A stretch of 12,483 nt of DNA from Chamaesiphon sp. (GTDB lineage: Bacteria; Cyanobacteriota; Cyanobacteriia; Cyanobacteriales; Chamaesiphonaceae): NCBI GenBank assembly GCA_026785875.1, contig JAJAZF010000142.1, positions 1 through 12,483 of the forward strand, given 5' to 3'. This document shows, piece after piece, positions 1 through 6,304 of the stretch; position 1 is the stretch's first letter; each line of letters begins with the position of its first letter. The position numbers and the translations under genes are program-made. The notes beneath the pieces are model-generated. The model ran no database searches and was not told the origin of the DNA. It worked only from the letters and a program-made list of their open reading frames with translations.

Positions 1-1
1 A

Positions 2-160
2 CGGTTGTACGAGTTGTTGCAAAGCCAAGATATCACCTACATTAGTGTCGGTCATCGCCCCAGTCTGGTGGACTATCACCAGACGGTACTAGATCTGCGA
101 TCCGAACATGGTAAAGGTTGGCAATTGTTGGCGGCTGAAGATTATCAGTTTGGCAGTTAA
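2..160 (+). CDS. C-terminal end of an ABC transporter (YddA/SbmA-like permease-ATPase), partial
   Basis: The last 52 codons of a gene that starts before the window; the stop is at 158-160. The peptide contains YISVGHRPSLVDYHQTVLDL, which is the H-loop (switch histidine in VGHRPSL) and following strand of an ABC ATPase. The form ISVGHR-(P/S)-(S/T)-L followed by a short tail is characteristic of fused permease-ATPase proteins of the YddA/SbmA-BacA type, which sit in the inner membrane and move peptides or cofactor-like substrates. Only the end of the nucleotide-binding domain is visible, so substrate and membrane domain cannot be judged. No Zur-like box is seen near it, so it need not belong to the zinc theme downstream. 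Confidence 0.75.
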   Translation, partial: RLYELLQSQDITYISVGHRPSLVDYHQTVLDLRSEHGKGWQLLAAEDYQFGS

Positions 161-440
161 TCAGTCTAACTAGCCACACGCATCTTCGGGCTGAGTTGGA
201 CTGTTTCTTAATTCATGGTAGATCGATTTCACAAAGTGAACGCTATGCGATCGATGTTAGTGATGAATTGACACCAACTACCGAATAGATCGCCGCATAA
301 CAGAGATTTACAGTGATGCTCGATCGAGAAGCTACCTCGTAGTCTTTGAGCCAAGACAACTTCACTGAAAAAATAACTTTTAGGGCTTAGGGTAAAATGA
401 GAGAGTCACATGACTTTGCGGCTTTTGCCGCTGCCAAGAA
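161..440. other. Intergenic stretch, no gene recognised
   Basis: About 280 bases between the ABC transporter end and the antitoxin-like gene. One frame on the plus strand stays open to a TAG at 286-288 but has no start codon and no recognisable family. Several CGATCG-type sites are present. I see no tRNA, terminator hairpin or Zur box. Confidence 0.4.
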
Positions 441-632
441 ATGACTCAACTGCTGCAACAAGCGATCGCCCAAATCCAACAACTCCCGCCCGATCGGCAA
501 GATGCGATCGCGGCTCTGTTCTTGGCAGAATTACAAGGCGAGCAAAAATGGGAAGCCCAGTTTGCTGCTACAACGGATGACCAATGGGATCGGATGGCTG
601 CGATGGTACGTCAGGAAATAGCCAAGGGATGA
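441..632 (+). CDS. Antitoxin-like small protein of a RelE-type toxin-antitoxin pair
   Basis: 63 residues. The N-terminus (MTQLLQQAIAQIQQLP, then DRQDAIAALFLAEL) matches the pattern of small cyanobacterial proteins encoded just before RelE/ParE-like toxins: an amphipathic helix with LP, then QDAIA and an acidic helix ending EL. Members I remember run about 10 residues longer, past VR-E-I-(A/K)-G into a toxin-binding tail. Here the protein stops at VRQEIAKG, so the tail is probably lost. The sequence immediately after, 634-717, encodes only the C-terminus of a toxin. Together this looks like an internal deletion that removed the antitoxin tail and the first two thirds of the toxin. Two HIP1 sites lie in the gene. 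No ribosome-binding site stands out. The role is inferred from family resemblance and context. Confidence 0.6.
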   Translation: MTQLLQQAIAQIQQLPPDRQDAIAALFLAELQGEQKWEAQFAATTDDQWDRMAAMVRQEIAKG

Positions 633-633
633 C

Positions 634-717
634 AATGGTTTGTTGGAGTCTGACCATGTTTATTGGTACTGGATTGGCGCAAATGATGAGTATGACGAGT
701 TGCTAAAACGGATGTAA
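634..717 (+). pseudogene. C-terminal remnant of a RelE/ParE-type toxin
   Basis: In the frame that follows the antitoxin stop, 27 codons read NGLLESDHVYWYWIG then ANDEYDELLKRM and a stop at 715-717. The pattern W-(Y/F)-W-I-G-x-(H/N)-x-E-Y-D-x-L-(I/L) is the C-terminal strand and helix of the small RelE-like toxins that pair with antitoxins of the type encoded at 441-632. The first roughly 60 residues of the toxin are absent and the frame has no ATG, so no ribonuclease can be made. The remnant lies in a different frame from the antitoxin, which fits a deletion junction near 628-637. Recognition rests on the short conserved tail only. Confidence 0.6.
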
Positions 718-764
718 ATCGATCGCATCGAAAAGACTGCACCACTACTCTACTTAGGTTATCA

Positions 765-779
765 TGATAATGATTATCA
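765..779 (+). promoter_or_regulatory. Zur box controlling thrS2 and the DUF1636 gene
   Basis: TGATAATGATTATCA is an exact match to the cyanobacterial Zur consensus as I know it. With one flanking base each side, 764-780 is a perfect palindrome of 8+1+8. It ends 12 bases before the thrS2 start and contains GATAAT (766-771), a plausible -10 hexamer. Bound Zur would therefore cover the promoter core, and the leader would be very short. Confidence 0.85.
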
Positions 780-791
780 TTCTAGAAAAGT

Positions 792-2702
792 ATGGTCAGT
801 TCCCTAACCCAACCCCAGAGCAGATCGATTCTCGTTCCGAGAGACTTCGCCAACGAGCCGGATATCCAGCAACTAGCCCTGATCCGCCATACCTGCGCCC
901 ACATTATGGCGATGGCGGTACAGAAGCTATATCCAGGCACGAAAGTAGCGATTCTCTTTCAGAGAGGCTTCGCCAACGGTCCCGTGACGGAAACAGGGTT
1001 TTTCTATGATTTTGATAGTCCTGTCACCTTTACTCGCGATAATTTTGCCAAGATTGTCAAGGAAATGCGGCGTATTATCAAAGCCAACTTACCGATCGTG
1101 CGGGAAGTTGTTAGTAAACAGGATATTCAAGCTGAAATTGCTGACTTAGGGGAACCATATAAACTAGAAATTCTCGATAGTATCCCCGATGGCGAAATTA
1201 TCACTCGTTACTTTATTGGTAGCCCCGATACTGGCAAATCGACAAAATCTAATGTTGAGGTAGACCCCTCTTTATTAGCCCCAATCATCATTCCACCCCA
1301 AAGTTGGTGGGATTTATGCGCGGAGCCACATCTTAATTCTACTGGTGAAATCGACCCAAATAGTTTCGCATTAGAAAGTCTGGCAGGTGCTTATTGGCGG
1401 GGGGATGAAACTAAACCAATGCTGCAACGAATCTATGGAACTGCATGGGAAACACCAGCACAACTTGAGGCATATCTCACTCAAAAAGAAGAAGCCCTCA
1501 AACGCGATCATCGTAAATTAGGACGGGAATTAAAACTATTTAGCATCCAAGAAGATGCAGGTGGCGGGTTAGTATTTTGGCATCCACGCGGAGCTAAAAT
1601 TCGCTACATTATTGAAGATTATTGGCGAAAGGCACATCTAGATTCAGGCTATGAATTGCTCTACACGCCCCACATTGCCAACCTAGATTTGTGGAAAACA
1701 TCGGGTCATTTTGACTTCTATCAAGAGAGTATGTTTGACTCGATGGATGTGGATGAAAAAGCTTATCAAATTAAGCCGATGAATTGTCCCTTTCATGTAT
1801 TGACATATAAACACGAACTGCATTCTTATCGAGAATTACCGCTACGTTGGGCTGAATTGGGCACAGTTTATCGGTATGAGCGATCGGGTGCATTGCATGG
1901 TTTGATGCGGGTGAGGGGCTTTACTCAAGATGATGCTCACGTATTTTGTTTACCAGAGCAGATTGCTAGTGAAATTTTGAGAGTTTTAAATCTCACCGAA
2001 CAGATCTTATCTGACTTTGGATTTAATGATTATGAGATAAATCTATCTACTCGCCCTGAAAAATCGGTGGGAGCAGATGAGGTGTGGGAGTTGGCGACAA
2101 GTGCGCTAATTGAAGCCTTAGATGCTAAAGGTTGGAACTATACGATCGATGAAGGTGGCGGTGCTTTTTATGGCCCTAAAATCGACCTGAAAATCAAAGA
2201 TGCGATCGGACGGTTATGGCAATGTTCGACGATTCAGGTAGACTTTAATTTACCCGAACGGTTCGAGATGGAATATGTGGCGGCGGATAATACCAGAAAG
2301 CGACCGATTATGATTCATCGGGCGATATTTGGCTCTTTGGAACGTTTCTTTGGAATTTTAATTGAAAACTATGCAGGTAATTTTCCGTTGTGGTTGGCAC
2401 CAATTCAAGTGCGGTTATTGCCTGTAACTGAAGAAGTGCGAGATTATTGCGATCGAGTCATAACCACTTTAAAACAAGCTGGCTTTCGAGTCGAACTAGA
2501 TCATAGTCACGAACGGTTGGGTAAAATGATTCGCACGGCGGAATTAGAAAAGATTCCGGTTGTGGCGGTAATTGGGATGAAGGAAATGGAAACTCAAACC
2601 TTCAGTATTAGAACTAGAAAGGGCGGAGATTTGGGCTTACTCAATCTTGTCGATCTCCAACAAAAAATGCAACAGGTAATTCAAGACAAGAGTTCTTTAT
2701 GA
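792..2702 (+). CDS. thrS2: Threonyl-tRNA synthetase, Zur-regulated second copy
   Basis: 636 residues; charges tRNA-Thr with threonine in the cytoplasm. There is no N-terminal TGS (N1) domain, as usual for cyanobacterial forms. The editing domain has HTCAH at 33-37 and CAEPH at 176-180, supplying the expected two His plus Cys/His. The catalytic core carries the zinc ligands C332 (MNCPFH), H383 (DDAHVF) and H509 (MIHRAIFGS), almost the same numbers as E. coli C334/H385/H511. Motif 2 (YRYERSG) and motif 3 (HRAIFGSLERF) are present, then an anticodon-binding domain. The enzyme therefore still needs zinc at its active site. The start is the ATG just after a perfect Zur box; the ribosome-binding site is weak. 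Zur-controlled ThrS paralogs are known in cyanobacteria as replacements in zinc deficiency. Oddities: residues 13-21 and 55-62 (LFQRGFAN) are encoded by two copies of a dispersed repeat, the second interrupting the usual T-I-G-P-V-T-E-T stretch. Confidence 0.93.
   Translation: MVSSLTQPQSRSILVPRDFANEPDIQQLALIRHTCAHIMAMAVQKLYPGTKVAILFQRGFANGPVTETGFFYDFDSPVTFTRDNFAKIVKEMRRIIKANLPIVREVVSKQDIQAEIADLGEPYKLEILDSIPDGEIITRYFIGSPDTGKSTKSNVEVDPSLLAPIIIPPQSWWDLCAEPHLNSTGEIDPNSFALESLAGAYWRGDETKPMLQRIYGTAWETPAQLEAYLTQKEEALKRDHRKLGRELKLFSIQEDAGGGLVFWHPRGAKIRYIIEDYWRKAHLDSGYELLYTPHIANLDLWKTSGHFDFYQESMFDSMDVDEKAYQIKPMNCPFHVLTYKHELHSYRELPLRWAELGTVYRYERSGALHGLMRVRGFTQDDAHVFCLPEQIASEILRVLNLTEQILSDFGFNDYEINLSTRPEKSVGADEVWELATSALIEALDAKGWNYTIDEGGGAFYGPKIDLKIKDAIGRLWQCSTIQVDFNLPERFEMEYVAADNTRKRPIMIHRAIFGSLERFFGILIENYAGNFPLWLAPIQVRLLPVTEEVRDYCDRVITTLKQAGFRVELDHSHERLGKMIRTAELEKIPVVAVIGMKEMETQTFSIRTRKGGDLGLLNLVDLQQKMQQVIQDKSSL
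827..855 (+). repeat. Dispersed hairpin repeat, copy 1, inside thrS2
   Basis: A 29-base unit that matches 950-978 at 26 of 29 positions. It forms a 5-bp stem TCTCG/CGAGA with a TTC loop (830-842), followed by CTTCGCCAACG. It is read in frame as SILVPRDFAN near the variable N-terminus of ThrS. The 3' part, CGCCAACG (848-855), is the complement of the CGTTGGCG core seen elsewhere in the window. Confidence 0.7.
950..978 (+). repeat. Dispersed hairpin repeat, copy 2, inside thrS2
   Basis: Second copy of the 827-855 unit. The stem is TCTCT/AGAGA with the same TTC loop (953-965). Two of its three differences from copy 1 form one base pair (G-C in copy 1, T-A here), so the stem is kept. It is read in the same frame as copy 1 (AILFQRGFAN) and adds 8 residues (LFQRGFAN, 954-977) to a normally conserved ThrS segment. 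Confidence 0.75.
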
Positions 2703-2724
2703 TTTCAACAAAATGGCTTAATTT

Positions 2725-3102
2725 ATGACTAAACACGCTCTATATGTCTGTAAATCTTGTGCTTTTTCGCTAACACAACGGGATTATCTCGGCGAAAGAG
2801 GTGGGAAATATTTGTTCGATCGAGTGTCCGATCTAGCTGAAGATTGGTCTTTAAAATCTGACTTTGCAGTTGAAGAATTAGTTTGTTTGAGTGCTTGTAA
2901 ACGACCATGTGCGATCGCTTTAACTGGAGCTAGCAAAACTAGCTTAATGTTTGGCGATCTATCACCTCTAGATAGTGCAGCAGCAATCCTCCAATTGTGC
3001 GAACAGTACTACGCAAGCATCGACGGCATCATCCCACGAAATGAACGACCAGAAATTTTACAAAAGAGTATTTTAGCTAGGATTCCACCTTCTCCAAGTT
3101 AA
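2725..3102 (+). CDS. DUF1636 (COG5469) small cysteine-rich, predicted metal-binding protein
   Basis: 125 residues, 22 bases after the thrS2 stop on the same strand with no terminator between, so probably in the same Zur-controlled transcript. The N-terminus reads LYVCKSCAFS with C9 and C12; a second cluster CLSACKRPC gives C54, C58 and C62. The end is an FGDLSP...A-ILQ...ILARIPP pattern typical of the family. The layout resembles thioredoxin-like [2Fe-2S] ferredoxin folds, but no function is established that I know of. Cobalt/cobalamin or zinc gene neighbourhoods are common for the family. Here the context argues for a role in zinc deficiency, for example metal trafficking or an electron-transfer cofactor carrier. 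Family assignment is fairly sure; the role is open. Confidence 0.8.
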   Translation: MTKHALYVCKSCAFSLTQRDYLGERGGKYLFDRVSDLAEDWSLKSDFAVEELVCLSACKRPCAIALTGASKTSLMFGDLSPLDSAAAILQLCEQYYASIDGIIPRNERPEILQKSILARIPPSPS

Positions 3103-3163
3103 GTGATAAGTAATAAGTAAAATGCAAATTGGAGAAAACATCCAGTGAAGGATCTCTAACTTT

Positions 3164-3183
3164 CAATTATCAATTATCAATTA
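3164..3183. repeat. Tandem heptamer CAATTAT, nearly three copies
   Basis: Copies at 3164-3170 and 3171-3177, with a partial copy to 3183, in the 83-base spacer between the convergent DUF1636 and zur genes. Short tandem heptamers are common in filamentous cyanobacteria. No clear hairpin terminator is seen for either gene. Confidence 0.6.
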
Positions 3184-3185
3184 AT

Positions 3186-3590
3186 TTAACTATCTGCCGC
3201 TTGACAAAATATACACAAACCAAAGAATTCTAACGTATGATAAAAGACTTTAAGCGATTGTTTTTGTTCTAAATCAGCTTCGATCTGACAAACTGGACAA
3301 GCATCGATCTCCATCGACTTACTGCATCGCACACAAGTAAAATAATGCTGATGTGTTTGAACTAGACTATATAAAGATTCACCTTCGGTTGAATTGCGAC
3401 TTTGAACCAATCCTTGCAATCTCAATACTTCTAGTCCGCGATACACAGTTGCGAGTCCCAAGGTTTTGTGAGTATTCCGCAATTGAACATATAGATCCTG
3501 GGTGGAAATTTCACCCTCAATTGTTTCAAGAGTTTTGAGAATACGCTCTTGATGGGGAGTTAATCGAGCGATTACACCAGTACTACTCAT
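3186..3590 (-). CDS. zur: Fur-family zinc-responsive repressor Zur
   Basis: 134 residues with an N-terminal winged helix (about 10-78; recognition segment TLGLATVYRGLEVL) and a C-terminal metal/dimer domain. Metal-binding features are H80/H82, C86-x2-C89, C98-x2-C101, H118-x2-E121 in YHTLEFFGLC, and C126-x2-C129. The HTLEFFGLC-x2-C signature and the six paired cysteines point to Zur rather than FurA or PerR. With zinc bound it should bind the TGATAATGATTATCA-type sites listed here and repress. The second Cys pair is CPVC; from memory many cyanobacterial Zur proteins have CPVH at this spot, so the sensor ligand set may differ. No Zur box is seen upstream, so autoregulation by Zur is not supported, but a 9-bp inverted repeat lies 24 bases before the start. 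Divergent from the Crp/Fnr gene. Confidence 0.88.
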   Translation of the reverse strand: MSSTGVIARLTPHQERILKTLETIEGEISTQDLYVQLRNTHKTLGLATVYRGLEVLRLQGLVQSRNSTEGESLYSLVQTHQHYFTCVRCSKSMEIDACPVCQIEADLEQKQSLKVFYHTLEFFGLCIFCQAADS

Positions 3591-3613
3591 ATTTTTAGTT
3601 TTGAATAAAAGAC

Positions 3614-3637
3614 TATATAGTTTTGCCTAACTATATA
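3614..3637 (-). promoter_or_regulatory. Inverted repeat in the zur leader/promoter
   Basis: TATATAGTT (3614-3622) and AACTATATA (3629-3637) are perfect complements around a 6-base loop, beginning 24 bases upstream of the zur start codon. It does not match the Zur box, so it may be an operator for another regulator or a hairpin in the leader. Confidence 0.5.
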
Positions 3638-3768
3638 ACAGTGACTATTACTATCATGACACTAACTCAAAATTTTAACTATCGGTAATATTTCTAAAGA
3701 TCGATATCTGAATGTCTCAAATGCGATCTTCATTGGCAAATTTATTGGTAACGCATCTTGACGTTAGT

Positions 3769-3816
3769 GAGAGCCAGCCGTGAGGTACAGGTAGAAGCTT
3801 GGCGTTGGCGGCTCTC
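3769..3816. repeat. Small element bounded by GAGAGCC/GGCTCTC, with CGTTGGCG core
   Basis: Seven-base inverted ends at 3769-3775 and 3810-3816 enclose sequence with CGTTGGCG (3803-3810), the core shared with the other dispersed repeats here. It lies in the 389-base region between zur and the Crp/Fnr gene. A minus-strand open frame across it (3764-3967) looks non-coding. Confidence 0.5.
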
Positions 3817-3890
3817 CTGCTCCCGACAAGATCGCTAAATCTGCCCAACTAATCTCGATCGCCGTTGCATTACTGATAACTATTTGCAAT

Positions 3891-3904
3891 AATCTTATAA
3901 GATT
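3891..3904. promoter_or_regulatory. Perfect 14-bp palindrome upstream of the Crp/Fnr gene
   Basis: AATCTTATAAGATT, ending 75 bases before the preferred start at 3980. It is a candidate operator, perhaps for the regulator encoded downstream. Assigned on symmetry and position only. Confidence 0.4.
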
Positions 3905-3979
3905 GTCACCTGATATTATTACTAGATTACTAGCGATATAGCCTTGACGCGCAAATTTACTGCCCAATTAAATGCGAAT

Positions 3980-4636
3980 ATGAGCAATACATACTATCTC
4001 CAAAAGCGATCGCATCTCAATCTACTCCGTGCCGATGTGTGGCGGATTGAGTCTGGTGTCGTCAGAGCCACCAGTTGGCTAGAAGACGGTACCACTACTT
4101 TGGGATTTTGGGGTGCGGGAGATGTAGTCGGCAACGTAATACTTCGACAGGAAAACTACCAGTTAGAGTGCCTAACTTCAGTAACAGCATCACCATTACT
4201 CGTTGAAAACTGTCCCAATCTGGTGATGCTCGCCCATATTCATCAACTTCAAGAGCTACTAATAATTCGGAGTTGTAAGCGGATTGAAGAGATGTTGTTG
4301 AAACTATTGACTTGGCTGGGTGGGCGATTTGGTGAGGCTGGAGAAACGGGAGTAATCTTCAAAACCTTCTTAACTCACCAAGATCTAGCCGAAACATTGA
4401 ACACCACACGAGTGACGATTACGCGCAGCATGAAGCAATTAGAGCGTCAAGGCACGATCCGCCACTTAGCCAACCGTCAGCTATTCATCGCTCGATCTGC
4501 CTACTCATCGAGCGATCCTGCTCCTCAGAAACTAGTTGAAAATCTCACTACATTTACCAGCCACAGTTCGATAATTCCGCTCGTTGGCGTAGCCGCTTCA
4601 AGGTCGAATCGCCCTCTGAGTGTTAGCTACCGCTAA
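3980..4636 (+). CDS. Crp/Fnr-family transcriptional regulator
   Basis: 218 residues from ATG 3980; an upstream in-frame TTG at 3944 would add 12 residues without family support. The N-terminal half (about 10-100) is a cyclic-nucleotide-binding-like fold: WRIESGVVRATSW, then TTTLGFWGAGDVVGN, then YQLECLTSV. The C-terminal helix-turn-helix is at about 130-160 (FLTHQDLAETLNTTRVTITR). This architecture, with T-x-LG-(F/Y)-WG-x-GDVVG, is a common cyanobacterial Crp/Fnr subgroup distinct from NtcA; the ligand is not known to me and typical cAMP-binding residues are not evident. Family members usually end soon after LFIAR; here about 50 low-complexity residues follow and run through a CGTTGGCG dispersed repeat at 4582, so the tail is probably acquired by readthrough into former intergenic DNA. 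Divergent from zur; targets cannot be inferred. Confidence 0.8.
   Translation: MSNTYYLQKRSHLNLLRADVWRIESGVVRATSWLEDGTTTLGFWGAGDVVGNVILRQENYQLECLTSVTASPLLVENCPNLVMLAHIHQLQELLIIRSCKRIEEMLLKLLTWLGGRFGEAGETGVIFKTFLTHQDLAETLNTTRVTITRSMKQLERQGTIRHLANRQLFIARSAYSSSDPAPQKLVENLTTFTSHSSIIPLVGVAASRSNRPLSVSYR
4579..4604 (+). repeat. CGTTGGCG-core dispersed repeat in the 3' tail of the Crp/Fnr gene
   Basis: CGTTGGCGTAGCCGCTTC starts at 4582. The core and the following AGCC match the copies at 11723 and, inverted, at 848 and 971. It encodes part of the unusual C-terminal extension (LVGVAAS). Confidence 0.55.
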
Positions 4637-5012
4637 TCGTTAGCCCGAAACAATCTCGTTACAAAGTCGAGCGCTGGTACGATCGAGAGCATACTCTACC
4701 GGATCTCTTGCCAAGACTGCGACAGTACTTGTCCTGCTGACTTGGCAAAACCAAGATTACTAGACTAATTAGCCATTATATTGATGCTCGATTGGTGACA
4801 ATTCAACTCGATCGTCAAGATCTCACCATAACGGTTGACTTATAACTATCTCATGCCCAGTTCAGTCACATTTCTTCATCGGGATCGACCTACGGGAAAA
4901 ATACCTTGAATGATTCTGGAACAAGTGACAATCGAAAATAAGAATTCGTGGTAATTCTAGATTGTCTAGCTAGCATCAACTATCGATCGAGCAGGCAATC
5001 GAAATCTTTGAG
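4637..5012. other. Degraded sequence between the Crp/Fnr gene and truncated znuB
   Basis: No intact gene. On the plus strand, 4651-4845 would be a single frame (SRYKVERWYDREH..., ending at TAA 4843) except for one in-frame TGA at 4738-4740. It may be a short decayed gene, but I do not recognise the family. On the minus strand, where the missing end of znuB should lie, I find no ZnuB-like membrane sequence. The region looks like the scar of one or more deletions. Confidence 0.35.
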
Positions 5013-5330
5013 TCAAACCGAAAAGAAACTAGAAAAGGTTAAAGCCATCGCTGCATCAACCTTGACTCTTGATTGCGATCGAATCCAGGAAATAGTGCCC
5101 GCGCCCAAGATACCAGATATAAATGCGCCGCTCGCAATATCTATGCCCAAGAAGAAAGAAAGCGATAATCCTGGCAATACAGCATGAGCGATTACATCGC
5201 CATATAATGCCATCCGCTGGACGATTAGATAACTACCTACAACCGGACACAAAATTCCAACGAGAATCCCAATCGCGATCGCATTTCGCATGAATTTATA
5301 CTGCCAAGGTTCAATCAAAAAATTTAGCAT
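5013..5330 (-). pseudogene. znuB: Truncated zinc ABC transporter permease, N-terminal 105 residues
   Basis: The reading begins MLNFLIEPWQYKFM and continues with the family pattern VGSYLIVQRMALYGDVIAHAV, then LPGLSLSFFLGID and DAAMALTFSSFF. These are typical of the first two to three membrane helices of ZnuB/MntB-type (COG1108) permeases, which normally run to about 270 residues. It stops at residue 105. The next bases in a shifted frame give GLT, expected after FF-x-LG, but nothing ZnuB-like follows, so this is a deletion and not just a frameshift. It lies 31 bases after znuC on the same strand and would have been co-transcribed with it. Without the remaining helices it cannot form a channel. 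A complete permease, if any, must be elsewhere in the genome. Confidence 0.85.
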
Positions 5331-5361
5331 AGTAATAGTAATAATTTAAGAAGCAATATTT

Positions 5362-6108
5362 TCAACAGAATAAATCGGCACCATTATCTCGATAAGTATG
5401 TTGATGTAATGACACACCATAAGCTTGTTGAAGATTGGAGGGAGTCATTACCTGCTGCGGGGAACCATCAGCAATTAGACGATGATTGATTAGCAAGATT
5501 CGATCAAGTTGACTCAAAGAGCGTCCCCATTCATGAGTGCTAACCAGCAGGATTTTACCAGCCGATCGCAATTCGCCAAAAACTTCCAGCAATACAGCTT
5601 CAGTTTTTTTATCGACTCCAGTAAATGGCTCGTCGAATAAGAATAAATCTGCTTGTTGAGCCAGGGCGCGGGCTAAAAATACGCGCTGTTGTTGCCCGCC
5701 CGAAAGTTCGCCAATTTTACGATCTTTGAGATCCAATATCCCCACGCGATCGAGTGCCTCAGTGACAATTGCTTTAGCCGCCACACCTGGACGACGCAAC
5801 CAGCCCAATTGACGGGTACGCGCCATCATCACCACATTCCAGACGGTAATCGGATAATCCCAGTCCACCTGCGATCTTTGGGGCACGTATGCCACCCGTT
5901 CCAAATGTTGACACAAGGGACAATTGCAATATTCGATCGTGCCCTTGGCGGTCGGAATTAGTCCGAGCATCGCTTTGAGTAATGTACTCTTACCCGCTCC
6001 ATTCGGCCCAATTAGCCCCACCAATTCCCCTGGATCGATCCGAAAGTCAATTTGCTCCAAAGCATTTACTCCACGGTAATTAACAGCTAATTGCCGAATC
6101 TCTAGCAT
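5362..6108 (-). CDS. znuC: Zinc/manganese-type ABC transporter ATP-binding protein
   Basis: 248 residues; powers metal uptake from the inner face of the membrane together with a ZnuB permease and a periplasmic ZnuA. Walker A is GPNGAGKST (34-42), the Q-loop is YVPQRSQVDWDYP, the signature is LSGGQQQR, Walker B is LFLFDEP and the switch is STHEW. The VDWDYPITV segment is typical of the Zn/Mn (COG1121) ATPases. Length is normal and the frame is intact. A Zur box (6122-6136) ends 14 bases from the start. The partner permease gene downstream is truncated and no znuA is seen in the window, so this ATPase is orphaned locally and may serve a permease encoded elsewhere. Zn versus Mn specificity rests on the Zur box. 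Confidence 0.88.
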   Translation of the reverse strand: MLEIRQLAVNYRGVNALEQIDFRIDPGELVGLIGPNGAGKSTLLKAMLGLIPTAKGTIEYCNCPLCQHLERVAYVPQRSQVDWDYPITVWNVVMMARTRQLGWLRRPGVAAKAIVTEALDRVGILDLKDRKIGELSGGQQQRVFLARALAQQADLFLFDEPFTGVDKKTEAVLLEVFGELRSAGKILLVSTHEWGRSLSQLDRILLINHRLIADGSPQQVMTPSNLQQAYGVSLHQHTYRDNGADLFC

Positions 6109-6121
6109 GAAGTATTAGTTA

Positions 6122-6136
6122 TGAGAATGATTATCA
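6122..6136 (-). promoter_or_regulatory. Zur box of znuC
   Basis: TGAGAATGATTATCA, one mismatch to the consensus (14 of 15). It ends 14 bases upstream of the znuC ATG at 6108. The stop codon of the P-type ATPase remnant (6134-6136) lies within this box. Confidence 0.75.
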
Positions 6137-6304
6137 GATCTTAGCATAAACAAGATCGGAGATTAACTGGGGAAATTCAATCAAGAGTTCGGCGTATACT
6201 CCATCGATCCCAATTTCCTGGGCAATACTCTCGGTGGTGCGTTGGTTATCGCCCGTCAACATCACAATTCGATCGATACGGCGACTGATGGCTGTCGGCG
6301 TAAC
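6134..6304 (-). pseudogene. Remnant of a P1B-type heavy-metal ATPase (phosphorylation domain)
   Basis: On the minus strand a 56-codon stretch reads PTAISRRIDRIVMLTGDN, then QRTTESIAQEIGIDGVYAELL. This is the helix-turn-TGDN motif and following AELLP-x-(D/E)-K region of the P-domain of ZntA/CadA-type metal exporters. It is flanked by stops at both ends, lacks the DKTGT phosphorylation site, all membrane helices and the ATP domain, and ends with a divergent tail. It is therefore a dead fragment of a cation exporter gene, and its end is fused to the znuC control site. Zn/Cd rather than Cu specificity cannot be told from this piece. Family confidence is good because of the RIVMLTGDN motif. Confidence 0.75.

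Noticed and set aside
764..1009. Plus-strand open frame starting inside the Zur box
   Set aside because: Overlaps thrS2 in another frame, begins with the palindrome itself and has no protein-like composition.
3764..3967. Minus-strand 67-codon frame between zur and the Crp/Fnr gene
   Set aside because: Runs through the dispersed element and palindrome, with no family resemblance; treated as non-coding.
3944..3979. TTG start for the Crp/Fnr regulator
   Set aside because: Adds 12 residues without family support; ATG 3980 gives a natural N-terminus.
4948..5187. Plus-strand 79-codon frame
   Set aside because: Antisense to the recognisable znuB remnant and has no known pattern.
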